From: Mortierella alpina | Taxonomy: Eukaryota; Mortierellomycota; Mortierellomycetes; Mortierellales; Mortierellaceae | Assembly: GCA_029449245.1 (NCBI GenBank) | Contig: JANATF010000009.1 | Span: forward strand, 1,860,001 to 1,924,000 | Direction: 5' to 3' | Length of the DNA stretch: 64,000 nucleotides | Part shown: in pieces, positions 1 through 10,850 of the stretch | How the letters are laid out: every line of letters starts with the position of its first letter | How positions within the stretch are numbered: position 1 is the stretch's first letter | Program-made: the position numbers and the translations under genes | The notes under the pieces: generated by a model | What the model was told of the DNA's origin: nothing | The model's database searches: none | What the model saw: the letters and a program-made list of their open reading frames with translations, nothing else

Positions 1-50
1 TGAGGCCGCTGTTAAGCCGCACTTCGTAGTGAGACAAATGCGCTAGCGCC

Positions 51-269
51 TGAGAGAGTAGGCGATAAGGTGACGAGAAGGGCAAGGCGCAGGAGCGCGC
101 GGTTGGAGCTCTAGTTGGGCATTCCAACAGCTGCTGGTACGTCGTCAGGTGCTTTGCGCACTGCCTGAAGCACGACAGAGAGGTCGTCGATGCCAGCCTG
201 ATGAAGTGTGTCCTAGTTGTCTCATCCGGGTGGTGTGTCGTTGAAGATGGGTCGGAAGCATCGCGCTAT
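51..269. repeat. Dispersed repeat A, copy 1
   Basis: About 219 bases that match 24174-24395 closely (roughly 90 percent by eye, a few 1-3 base indels). Homology begins at gagagagta and ends at cgcgctat in both copies, after which the sequences diverge completely. On the minus strand the copy reads like degraded coding sequence: about 29 codons of ordinary protein composition (HQAGIDDLSVVLQAVRKAPD and following residues) are open, with stop codons just upstream in the same frame. It may be a remnant of a multicopy gene. Family unknown. Confidence 0.75.
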
Positions 270-1703
270 TATTATTCACAGGGGCAGTGAGCAAAGAGTG
301 GGGTGGGTACATCTAGGTTTGTTTCTTGGCTCAACCCAGTTCATGAAACGCTGCTGTTTAGACTGCAGATGAAATACAACAGAGCACTCGACCCATAATG
401 ATTCTTTAGACAGGCCCTGAGAAGGGCTTTGATAGATTCTACAGGCCTGGGCTTATTAGTCACGGCGAGATTCCATCGGGCGTGAGCTGGGACGGAATCC
501 TTAAAGGGCAAGCTCAATTGCTCACAACGCGTACATACCGTGCTGTACTAGTGGTAGTCCTGTGAACCTGAAGAATAGTTTTTTTTTGAGGCAATGTAAT
601 ATCTCTTATCAGATAAGCTGAGAAGAAAGAAGGAGAGGGTCATGAACAGAGCCTTTCGTCCTAACCATGCAAAGGAGGTAGAAAAACCACTTGGCACGCC
701 TCTGGAGGGTAGCTTCCTATACGCATCTATTCGGAACGCATAAATGTTCTATTTTGGAGTGACTAAGGCCATTCGCAGTTTTTTTGGTTGCATGCACTTG
801 GTCATTTCGAGAGAGAGAGACAGATAGAAACGCAAGATCCCCTTTAGAAGGATCGTGGCATTGTCGCAGGTTAGATTCGCGTTGGCAATAGCTGCTGGCG
901 TTTATGGTTGCGTCCATCTTGGGCTCGGAGGGAGGCAGTAAATGTTCCTCTTTTGAAGAATCGTCGTGATATCAAATAGGGTATCTGCACGCTGCTAGCA
1001 TTCCTAGCGATTCTCCTTCCCTTCATAGTTGAGTGATCTGATACAGTGCTGGACTGTGGAGCAGCCAATGGCTCTGATGTGAGCGACCCAGGCGCCTAGA
1101 TCTTGTGTACGGTACAGTAGACTGTGTACACGCGGGTCCTATATTGCATGATACCCTCGGTAATAAAACTCTATCTGTATCGCGTGAAAGTGAACTCGTG
1201 AACCGCCTCCACGGACTTGGATCGGTAATTGTTCTTGCCCCGACGGGCTTTCTCCTGAAGACCGATCACACACATGAAAACAAGAGAGGGTTTGATCCAT
1301 GCTTGCTCACCGCATTTATGCACGGTTGGTAAAAAGCAATATATATTGCTTCGAAAAAGCTCGTTTTGAGACTCTGGTTGGTCCAAAGCGGCTGTTTATG
1401 ATGGCCAGGGGTACGCTTCCTGCTGGGGACGCGAAGCTGGCCAATTGCAAGGACCGTTGGTTGTGAAAGGGTAAGGGAACGGAATCTACTTGAACGCGCC
1501 AAGGTTCAATAGAGCTATCGAGGTACATGTACATGTACATTGTTCCCTGGGCACGGGAGAACAAAGAACGACACGAGGAGAGAGCTATCTCATGAGTAAG
1601 CTCTACGGCTGGGCGATCCCTTGTTCATAGTAATGTTAATATCAAACTAAACAACAACAGCATCAATGGCATGATAGAACCAAGACTCGTCAACACTCAC
1701 AGG

Positions 1704-1710
1704 TATAAAA
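1704..1710 (+). promoter_or_regulatory. TATA box of pectate lyase gene
   Basis: TATAAAA lies 180 bases before the start codon at 1890, followed by a C/T-rich leader with CATCA and CAGCAA motifs typical of fungal transcription starts. No second TATA-like site is closer to the gene. Confidence 0.55.
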
Positions 1711-1889
1711 GGGTCGGCTCCGTCCTCCTCTTTTTAAACCTCATCAATCCATCTTTGTTCCCTTTCCCGGCCTCAGCAACTCTACATCCAAACAGTCTTG
1801 CTCTTCAGCAAAAACTCACTTAGTACCCACAACATCAGCAACTTTCTCTACTCGCCCACTCTTCTTTTCTTTTTTATCCACCATCCAAA

Positions 1890-2773
1890 ATGAAGTTCCA
1901 AATCGTCGCCCTCTCTGCTGCCGTCTTTGCCACTCTCGGTGCCGCCCAGACCCTCAACATTCCCACGCGCTCTGGTAGTGTCGTGGCTCTCCCTGCCGTC
2001 AGCATCATCTCTGGCGTGAACGACTATGGCAACAAGGAGTTTGACCGTGGTCACCCTTGCGACTCTGACAAGGACACTGGATCCGCCAACGCTGTCTTTA
2101 TTCTCAAGAACGGTGCCACTTTGAGCAATGTCATCATCGGAGCCAACTCTCTCGAGGGTGTCCACTGCGAGGGTGCCTGTACTCTCAAGAATGTCTGGTT
2201 CCGTGACGTCTGCGAAGGTGAGCAAAATAGACCGCGATTCGCGATCGTCTATACTTTGTGTCTTGTATCATTTGCAAAGCAGTGCAAAAGCAGTGCAAAG
2301 CACTCCAAAGCAAACAAAATAAACAACTGACACTTAAATTTCCTAACATCACGACCTTCCTAGACGCCATTACTATCAAGGGTACCGGCGACGTTCTGAT
2401 TCAGGGCGGAGGAGCTCAGAATGCCAAGGACAAGGTGGTTCAGCACAATGGCCGCGGCACTGTGATTATCAAGGACTACACGGTGGTCAATGTTGGCAAG
2501 TTGTTCCGCAGCTGCGGTAACTGTAGCAAGAACGGTGGCCCTCGTAATGTGGTGGTTCAGAACGTCAAGGCCAATAAGGTGAATGCTGATTTGGTCGGCA
2601 TCAACTCCAACTATGGTGATGTGGCGTACATCTCTGGGTCGTGCGGCTCGGGCATCAAGCATGTTTGCCAGGAGTTCAAGGGTATTGTCAAGAACGGCAA
2701 GAAGGAGTCGCCCAAGGTCAACACCACGGCCAACTGCCGTGGTGCTCAGTCCAAGGCCATCCCTGCCTGCTAG
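1890..2773 (+). CDS. Secreted pectate lyase, polysaccharide lyase family 3
   Basis: Two exons, 1890-2217 and 2364-2773, give 245 residues. The intron (2218-2363) starts gtgagc, has a ctaac branch site near 2343 and ends ctag. Splicing restores the PL3 segment VCEDAITIKGTGDVLIQGGG, which is cut by the intron. Residues 1-19 form a signal peptide (short basic start, hydrophobic core, AxA-like end before QTLNIP). PL3 enzymes cleave de-esterified polygalacturonate by calcium-dependent beta-elimination outside the cell; they are compact right-handed beta-helices of about 200-250 residues rich in cysteine, and this protein fits in length, cysteine content and the repeated VVVQNVKAN-like coils. The C-terminus (AIPAC) ends on a cysteine as is common in the family. 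Family assignment is strong. The biological role, decay of plant debris or plant association, is inference. Confidence 0.93.
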
Positions 2774-3753
2774 GCTCACCCCCCTGGAGACAAAATGGAA
2801 CAAAAATGCCGATGCCCATGTCGGCCTCTCCTTTCCTTAGCTCCATTTGGGGGCGGTTGCAAAGAAAATACGACGATATGAGACAAAGTATTCTATAGAT
2901 AGTTCATTCTTATGATGCAGTGCTGTTTAGCGTAGATCGTTGAAGGAGCGACACTGTTCATGGCGAGCGAATAAAGCTAAAGGACCGTGGCAACTGTGCC
3001 ATAGACGACGACGAAGGGATCGAGTTCTGGCACGAAGGGGAGGGAAGGAGCGTTTGTTTGTGTGTCCCCAGGTGGATTTGGTCCGCTGGCTCCACTGCCT
3101 TTTTTTTTTTTTTTTTTTTTTTTGCTTGTCGCCGTGGAGATATGCATAAAGGAGACTCTCTATCCGCTTCGGCTTTGTGCCCTCCTCCCCCTCATGCGAT
3201 GCATGCAAAAAGCCAATTGGGTTCATGTGCGCGCTATTTATTTCGGTTGCAACAAAGACAAACTGTCCACTTCTGCGCAGTCCAATGATGCGGGTGGACG
3301 GCTCTGGTTCGCAGCTCCGCCCCTGGCTGACTCCCAGCAAGACAAACAGGCGCCTCGGACGCTTGCCCGCAGGGAGCAGGGAGGGGGAAGAAAAGGGCCC
3401 TGTGCGGTTGAGCAGTTGAGCAGGGCCTGTCGCCAGACATGGCCAAAGAAGGCGCGCATGCGTCAGCGGGGCAGCGTCGTTGTTTCTTCCGCCCCTCGTT
3501 TCTGTGCAACACTCTTTCTTCCTCTTCTCTTTCTCTTTTTTTGTTTTTTCTTCACTGTCCTTGTTTGTCCCTGTCTTCCTCTTCTTCCTCCTCTTTCTTC
3601 TTCCTCTTCTTCCTCTTCTTCTTCCTCTTTCTCTCTTTCTCTCTCTCTCTGCCTCTCTCTCTCTTCTCCCTCTCCCTCTCCTTCTTCACTCTCGCTTCCA
3701 CTGCGCCCTGCCTCCTGTGCTCCTAGTGATCTCGAGAGGATCCGACATTCAAC
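2774..3753. other. Intergenic region with T tract and long CT-rich leader
   Basis: Holds the 3' end of the pectate lyase gene, an uninterrupted T run at about 3100-3123, and a 250-base almost pure C/T stretch (about 3480-3715) directly before the F-box start. Open frames here translate to runs of Ser, Leu and Phe and are composition artefacts. No gene seen. Confidence 0.6.
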
Positions 3754-5511
3754 ATGGTCTGCCTATTAGATCTGCCCGAGATGCTTCTGTACATCGCCCC
3801 TTACCTGTCCAACCACACCCTGGTCTCTGCCATCCAGGTCTCCCGCCAGTGGCACCAGTCCTTCTCGCCATTCCTCTACAGCTCGCTCATGGTCCACGAC
3901 AACTGGAGCGACTCGCCCTCATTCCCCACCCTCGACGTCCTCGAGAAGCATGCCTCGTCCGTCCGAAGTCTCAATCTACACACCACCAACGGCCTCGCTC
4001 CGTTCCTGCACCGCTGCACCAACCTCAAGATCCTGGCCATCTACAAGGGCGTCTTCTCGACCTCTGAGCCCAAGGACCTCTCGAAACTCTGGATCGGATT
4101 GACACAGCTGGTCCAACAGAACCCCATGCTGGAGTGGATCTTGTTTGGTCTGGAACGCAAGACATCGCCCCCGACAGAGTTCCTGCAGGCGCTGGTCCAG
4201 GCCTGTCCGAACCTGAGGCGCTTCGAGTCCAGTCAGGGCATCTACGACACGAGGGGTCAGGCCGAGGCGTTGTTACAGGTCATGACGAGGGTGGAGCAGG
4301 TGTCGGCACGATACGAATACTTTATCAACATCCCGATGATCGACCGGTGGCACTTCCCCAAGCTGTGGGAACTGACGATGAAGGACATTACAGGACTCAG
4401 CACCCAGTCACAGGTCGATCTGATGTGTCAATGCCCAAACCTCAAGATCCTCAAGTGGACCGTCAGCAGGGAGAGTCAGTTTCCAGTCCGTGAATTCTGT
4501 GAGCGTGTGCCCGTGGCATGTCCCAAGCTCTCACAGTTCCATACGGACGGCTACAGTGTTCCGGACCCCAAGGATCTGAGCAGGATCATGGCGTCACTCC
4601 CTCGGTTAGAGTATTTGATGCTCTGTGCCAACAGGATCACCCAAACCGTCTTTGGATCGTTGACGCGTCATTTCGCGACGTTGGAGACACTGGATGTAGT
4701 GGATTGTTTTGGGTTCAGGAGCTGGATGATTCAACAGGTACTCGAGACGTGTCCGAACCTGGTAAAGCTAAGCAGTTCGCATGTGTCGATGAAGGATATT
4801 GTCCATGGCAAGGCTTGGGTGGCGACGCGACTACGGTTTCTGGAACTGGATCTAAAGCCGTCCTCACCAAGGACGAATGAGGCGGTCGTGGCAGAGCATT
4901 GGGCGACCTTTAAGCAGCTGTCCAAGCTGACGCAGCTGCAAACGTTGGCGACAGGGACAGAAGGGCTGACAGCCAAGTCTGGAGTCCGGTTTCAATTGGA
5001 TCATGGACTCGGCCAGCTGAGCACATTGACACAGTTGAAGGAACTGAACATGAAGCGGTCATATCAGAGGATGAGCATGGGGGATGTGGAATGGTTTGGA
5101 GCCCATATGAAACAGCTGCAAAGGATTGAAGGTATCTTTGACTGGGAATGGGAGTGGCATCAAGATATCACAAGCATGTTTCGCAGCTTTGGGTGGGAGG
5201 TACCGGACCAGGATCATGATGTGGTCTCTGCGATTGAGATGGCGGGGTTGGATGTAGAAGAGGAGGAGGAGGAGGAAGAGGAAGATTATGACGACGAGTT
5301 TGACTATTATGATGAGGAAGAAGAGGAGGAGGATTACATGTACACGGATGTAGAAGGCGAGAGCATGGGACCTTCGGGAGGCGATGATGGTGGTGGTGGT
5401 GGTGGTGGTGGTAGCCAGGACGACGACGGACTGGCCTATGCGACACAAGATCCCAGTGCGGGAGCTGGTCCTATGCAAGTGGTTGCAGAGGATGCCATTG
5501 AGCAGCATTAG
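3754..5511 (+). CDS. F-box protein with leucine-rich-repeat-like body and acidic tail
   Basis: Single exon, 585 residues. Residues 4-45 form an N-terminal F-box (LDLPEMLLYIAPYL then VSAIQVSRQWHQSFSPFLY), which binds Skp1 in SCF ubiquitin ligases. Residues 60-450 contain irregular leucine-rich repeats with the CPNLK/CPNLRRF signature, the usual target-recognition part. The tail is unusual: about residues 503-550 are almost all Glu, Asp and Tyr, followed by a run of glycines near 548. The start is the first ATG after the pyrimidine-rich leader and lies directly at the F-box, as in most Mortierella F-box proteins (family knowledge). The substrate cannot be predicted. The gene stands alone between the pectate lyase and glycogen synthase genes. 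Confidence 0.85.
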   Translation: MVCLLDLPEMLLYIAPYLSNHTLVSAIQVSRQWHQSFSPFLYSSLMVHDNWSDSPSFPTLDVLEKHASSVRSLNLHTTNGLAPFLHRCTNLKILAIYKGVFSTSEPKDLSKLWIGLTQLVQQNPMLEWILFGLERKTSPPTEFLQALVQACPNLRRFESSQGIYDTRGQAEALLQVMTRVEQVSARYEYFINIPMIDRWHFPKLWELTMKDITGLSTQSQVDLMCQCPNLKILKWTVSRESQFPVREFCERVPVACPKLSQFHTDGYSVPDPKDLSRIMASLPRLEYLMLCANRITQTVFGSLTRHFATLETLDVVDCFGFRSWMIQQVLETCPNLVKLSSSHVSMKDIVHGKAWVATRLRFLELDLKPSSPRTNEAVVAEHWATFKQLSKLTQLQTLATGTEGLTAKSGVRFQLDHGLGQLSTLTQLKELNMKRSYQRMSMGDVEWFGAHMKQLQRIEGIFDWEWEWHQDITSMFRSFGWEVPDQDHDVVSAIEMAGLDVEEEEEEEEEDYDDEFDYYDEEEEEEDYMYTDVEGESMGPSGGDDGGGGGGGGSQDDDGLAYATQDPSAGAGPMQVVAEDAIEQH

Positions 5512-7058
5512 ATAACTTTGGAGAAAATAAAAAAGAAAAAGGCATCCGACTCCAGCTCGCGCCAACATCACAGTGCTTGCGTTTGAGTGGGCGAAGCACT
5601 GTACTTGCAGATTGTTGCAGTCTCTCAGCATTCCACGCCCTCCTCCATTGCACGGTACACACGATTCACACTGCATTTTTTTCTCTTAACGTTATACGTT
5701 ATCATGATGGCTGAAAGGATTTTTAGGGAGAGTGAACAAATGCCGCGAGAAATGTAAAAGAGAGCACGAGCACTGGAAGGAAGAGTTCGGACTCTGATGA
5801 CGGATCGGACTTTTCTTTGTTTGGCAGTCAATTGGCGTATTATGTATCGCCCGTGCGTCCAAGTGCACGAACGCACCCCGATAGATAGACTACAGAGCAA
5901 GAATTTTGGTGAGCAATCGTCAGGACAACACGAGCGGAAGGACCAAGCAGAACATACAAGAAAGAGGCCGTATAAGGAAGTGGGGCGTGGATGGATAGAG
6001 TCGCCAATTGCAAAGAAAAGGAGCGAGGAAGTGAGAGAGGCGTAAATACAGAGCAGGGAGAGAGTGAGATAGGTAGCCGAGTGCTGATAGGACGGCGCGG
6101 GAGAGGTGAGCAAGTTGTGGAGAAGTGAACCGCTTCTCTGGTCGAACGGTGTTTCGCGGATAGATTGCCCTACGTATGCCAACTTATTTTTTTTTATTTT
6201 TTTTTTATCTCGCTCAGGCACTCACCGATAAGATACGATTTTTATGCTTTTTGTGGGTGTTCCCATTTGGATTTTTTGTGCGCGCCCTTCATTCTTATTC
6301 TGTTGCCATCTGGCTGGACCTGCGTTCCGTTTGGCCTTGACGGCTGGGTTTGTATTTTTCTTTTTTACGTTTGCCTTTTTGGCCTTGTTTCTTTCGGTTG
6401 TGGTGTCGTGCTCGCCTTCTCTATGGTCTCCCCTTGTCTTGTCCAACAACGAGATACTACGGAGACGAGATACCGAGATTGCAGCGTGCTCCTCTAATCA
6501 TGGAGGAGTAGAAAAGGGAGATAGGACATCGGGACATCAGGACATCAGGACATCAGGACATGCTGATAATGGTATCGCACACAGCTACGGTGTCGTCGTA
6601 GCAGTATGCATTCCTTGAGGCTGTCCAGGCTGTGGACAGTGCACACTGCACCGCGCGACGAGAACCATTGACCAAGCAAGAGCAGAGTGCAGGCAGAGTG
6701 GCAAAGAAGAGTGAGTGTGCTGCTGAAGGCAGACACAGCAACGCGCCAGGGATTAGAGGGGCGGATGGAGAGGACGATGGTCCAAAAGGTGGGGTAGGCG
6801 AGAGTCGCCCAGAGGATCGGATCGAATCACACAGTCCTGCGGTGCCTTTTAAAAAGACGTCTCTTTTTTTATCCTTCAAAGTGTTTCCCTCTCCCGCTGT
6901 CGCTCTCGTCTTCCTTCTCTTGTTGTCTTCTCTCCTCCCCTGTACACTCCTCCTCCTCCGCCTCGCCTTCGTCGTCCTCGTTGACCTCTTTCTTCCCATC
7001 CCCTCATCGTCATCTCCATTGTCCTCCCTTTCCAATCCTTTACAAGCCGATCAACCCC
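5512..7058. other. Intergenic region before glycogen synthase
   Basis: No convincing gene. Contains T runs near 6187-6206, a short tandem repeat at 6524-6561 (separate entry), and a CT-rich leader from about 6890 to 7050 next to the glycogen synthase start. A minus-strand open frame at 5625-6221 lacks domain-like composition. Confidence 0.5.
6524..6561 (+). repeat. 8-bp tandem repeat
   Basis: About five units of ggacatca, the first and last slightly altered. Intergenic microsatellite-like array; no function apparent. Confidence 0.8.
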
Positions 7059-10000
7059 ATGACCATGGAACAACCCGCTCAGCACAGAAACGTCCACAAG
7101 CCTCTTCTCTTTGAGATTGCCTGGGAGGTCGCCAACAAGGGTACGTCGTCTTGTCTCTGCTAGTCTTGCCGAAGCAGAAACTTTCTCTTCTCCTTCTATC
7201 TCTCGCTCTCTCTCTTTCGTCTGGTGGGGTCTACAATGCATTCTCACGGCCCCTTCTCTCTTGCTCTCATTCTACTGATTCTGCAGTTGGAGGCATCTAC
7301 ACGGTCCTCAAGTCAAAGGCCCCAGTGACCTGCCACGAGTATGGCAACCGCTACACGATGATCGGCCCTCTCTCTTACAAGACCGCGCCGCTCGAGGTCG
7401 AAACGCTGGAGCCCGACACGCCAGAGCTCAGACTCACGCTAGAGTCTATGAAGGAGCGTGGCGTCAAGTTCCTGTACGGTCGCTGGCTGATCGAGGGTGC
7501 GCCCAAGGTCTTGCTCTTTGACACGGGCTCGGTCTACCACAAGCTGGACGAGTGGAAGGGCGATCTCTGGAACGTGGCCGGTATCCCCTCGCCACCCAAC
7601 GACCACGAGACGAACGAGGCTATTCTCTTTGGCTACTTGGTTGCCTGGTTCTTGGGAGAGGTAAGCACCTATTGTGAAAAAGAAGAAAAAAAAAAGGTTG
7701 CCATTGGATCCAAACGGACTGGACGGACGGACGGACGGAGCAAGGTGTTGGTTGGGGACAGAGAGGACAACAGGACACATGAGGAACCCCGGGAACGGAA
7801 CTGGTGTTATCTATCAGCGAACTTCCTTTTTTCTTTTTTGATATATAACCTTTCCGGCGACGTGTACGCGACCGTCAATCATGTGGGGTGTCTGGATCGA
7901 GCGGGGATCGGATAAAGAGTGAAAGGGGAAAAGATGATGTTGTCATTGCCGCAACCGATCCCCCTTCGCTAGAAAACACCGTGGGAAGCATTTTAACCTG
8001 CTTGCCTGCACCGCTGGATTGCTTTCTTAGAACCAAAAAAAAAAAAAAAAAATGGGTGTTGAAGAAGGGGTTATTATCTACTTTCGTTCGACAGAGCGCG
8101 GAATTCAACAACGAGGGTTCGTTTCTCTCATGGTCGCCAAAACATGGGGAATACACAGTGTGCAATGTTAGGCTGGTGCCACCAGCAATTGATTGTGGGC
8201 AATTGCAGAAGGCAATATCATTACAAGCGTGATAAAGTGCAAGACCGCATTGTCAACAACAACCACACAACAAGAGTGACAGAGTGCAAATCAGATGACG
8301 CCTGGGATCATGCGTGCTAAAATCGGGCTACCTGGAAACTAACCGCGTCCTGCCTTCTTATCGCGATCTAGTTTGTGGCCCACGAGCGCAAGGCTGCCAT
8401 CATTGCCCACTTCCATGAATGGCTCGCAGGAGTCGGCATTGCCCTTTGCCGCAAGCGTCATATCGACGTCACCACCATCTTCACCACACACGCCACGCTA
8501 CTCGGACGCTACTTGTGTGCCGGCTCTGTGGACTTTTACAACAACCTCCGCAACTTTGATGTCGACCACGAGGCTGGCAAGCGCGGCATCTACCACCGCT
8601 ACTGCATTGAGCGTGCTGCAACCCATTGTTGCGACGTCTTTACTACCGTCTCTCACATCACGGCTTACGAGGCTGAGCATTTGCTGAAGCGCAAGCCAGG
8701 TAAAAAAAGATCGCGCCTGTCTGTTGCTGCTGTCCCCCGCAGACACTGGAAGAAAAGAATATCTGTGGCTGAACGGTCAATGCCCCTGCTCTTATCTCAA
8801 TTTGTCATTTAGATGGTGTTCTTCCCAATGGATTGAACGTTGTCAAGTTCTCTGCCATGCACGAGTTCCAAAATCTCCATGCTGTCTCAAAGGATCGCAT
8901 TCACGACTTTGTTCGGGGTCACTTTTATGGCCACTACGACTTTGATCTGGAGAACACACTGTATTTCTTCACCGCTGGCCGATATGAATACCGCAACAAA
9001 GGCTTGGATATGTTTATCGAATCACTTCAACGTAAGATTTTCTTTTTGCCCAAGATTTGAAACTCACCTGTGGCATGAGGCTTTGCAAGATGCAGCATGC
9101 AGCATTCGGTATGGAGTGCAACACTGGTGTAGCCATGGCGAAACGCTTCCGGCTAACCTCATGGATATCTTTCAACATTTGTACCTGTAGGCTTGAACGA
9201 AAAGCTCAAGGCATGCAACTCTCCCATGACCGTGGTCGCTTTTATCATCACCCCCGCTGAAACCCACTCGTTTACTGTTGAGACCCTGAAAGGCCAGGCT
9301 GTGGTCAAGCAGCTCAAAGAAACTGTTTCCGATATTGCCAAGCGCATGGAAACCCGTCTGTTTGAGAAGGCTGCTCGGTAAGAAAGCCCCCCGACGACTC
9401 TGTCAATGTTTCAATTGGTGTTCCGTCCTTCTTCTGACACTTATTCCAAATTGGTACTCGAATCTTGTAGTGGCGGCGATGTGAACACGACCCAGTTCTT
9501 GACCAGCGAGGACCAGATCCTGCTCAAGCGTCGCACGTTCGCTTTGAAGCGCTCGACCCTGCCGCCCATTGTGACGCATAATATGGCTGATGACGATAAG
9601 GACCCCGTGCTGAACCAGCTGCGTCGCTTGGGTCTCTTTAACCACCCCTCGGATCGTGTCAAGATTGTTTTCCACCCCGAGTTCTTGAACTCGAACAACC
9701 CCTTGTTCGGTCTTGACTATGAGGAATTTGTCCGCGGTTGCCACTTGGGTGTTTTCCCATCCTATTATGAGCCCTGGGGCTACACGCCCGCAGAGTGCAC
9801 GGTCATGGGAGTACCCAGTATCACGACCAACCTGTCTGGATTTGGATGCTTCATGGACGACAACATTGTTGACTCTTCAGAATACGGAATCTACATTGTT
9901 GACCGTCGTATGAAGTCTGTGGAAGAGTCGATTCAGCAGCTTTCGGACCAAATGCTCATGTTTTGTCAAAAGTCGCGTCGTCAGCGTATCAACCAGCGCA

Positions 10001-10560
10001 ACCGTACGGAGCGTCTGTCGGATCTCTTGGACTGGAAGCGCATGGGACTCGAGTACATCAAGGCGCGTCAGCTGGCGCTCAGGAGGGCTTACCCCGACTC
10101 GTTTGACGACGACTACTTTGGCGTGGATGAGAGGTCAGCAGAGCGCCCCAAGGTGCCCAACCCAAGATCTGCACCTGGTTCTCCACGGATCAGGACCCCT
10201 CTCGAGGGCGTGGATACGGAGCTGACGTTTGCCAACATGTCGATCCATGACCGCGAAAGATACCTGCAGTACAGTATGCAGGGCCACGAAGATGACGAGA
10301 ATGTGGATTTCCAGATCAAGATCCCCTTCCGCCGCCAGTCGACTCGCGACGAGTTGCTTGCGGAGGGCGAGTTTGAGCCCTCGGAGGCCGAGGTGGAGGC
10401 GGCCAAGGAGAACATTGCGGCTGTGGGTGTCGCGGCCGCACAGGCACAGTACAAGGACCAGATGGGCGGCGACAATGGCAGGTACTACAAGACTGGCAAC
10501 GTCAATGGCAATGGCAACGGTCGCAGCAATGGCAATGGATCCAGCAAGGGATACCAGTGA
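7059..10560 (+). CDS. GSY1: Glycogen [starch] synthase, GT3 family
   Basis: Six exons: 7059-7140, 7287-7660, 8372-8699, 8813-9031, 9191-9377 and 9471-10560, giving 759 residues. Each join is GT-AG and phase-consistent. The enzyme transfers glucose from UDP-glucose to growing glycogen chains in the cytosol. Family marks in order: the UDP-glucose loop [12 protein letters not shown] (split by intron 1), [20 protein letters not shown], the catalytic stretch [19 protein letters not shown] with two glutamates eight residues apart, and the arginine cluster [20 protein letters not shown] that senses glucose-6-phosphate in yeast Gsy2. The C-terminal 110 residues are disordered and hold SPR/TP sites ([10 protein letters not shown]) like the phosphoregulatory tail of the yeast enzyme, then an Asn/Gly-rich end. 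A second in-frame ATG at 7065 has the better context (A at -3, G at +4) and may be the true start. Intron 2 is unusually long at 711 nt. Confidence 0.95.
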
Positions 10561-10850
10561 GCGTTCGCTTTTTTTTCCCCCATGATTTTTAGCTGTTGTT
10601 TTTTTTTTCTCTTGCAGACAACCCAATTGTACAATAAAAAAAGAAAGGTCATTTTTCGATGATGTACAAGGTTCTTTAGTCATGAAAAATGAAACAAAAA
10701 TGATCCAAGGAACACAGAACGCGCTTCTCCTCTCCTTCGCCGCTTTGCCGATCACTTTTTTTTTTGTTCCTTCTTCCGGCCCATTCCTCCTGCTACTGTA
10801 ACGCAAAACTCCAACAACAAAGACTCTATATTACGTGGTTTCCTGCCAGT

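Larger units (their letters stand above)
1..1889. other. Gene-free left edge and upstream region of the pectate lyase gene
   Basis: No open frame here has domain-like composition. The first 270 bases hold copy 1 of a dispersed repeat (separate entry). The rest is mixed-composition DNA with a T run near 570, a TTATCAGATAAG palindrome (two opposed GATA-factor core sites) near 607-618, and an acATGTACATGTACATgt short repeat near 1523. The last 190 bases are the promoter and leader of the pectate lyase gene. Confidence 0.6.

Noticed and set aside
3062-3769. 235-codon plus-strand frame before the F-box gene
   Set aside because: Consists of Phe, Ser and Leu runs from poly(T) and CT-rich leader DNA.
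5625-6221. 198-codon minus-strand frame
   Set aside because: No splice partner, no domain-like pattern, contains Lys runs from a T tract.
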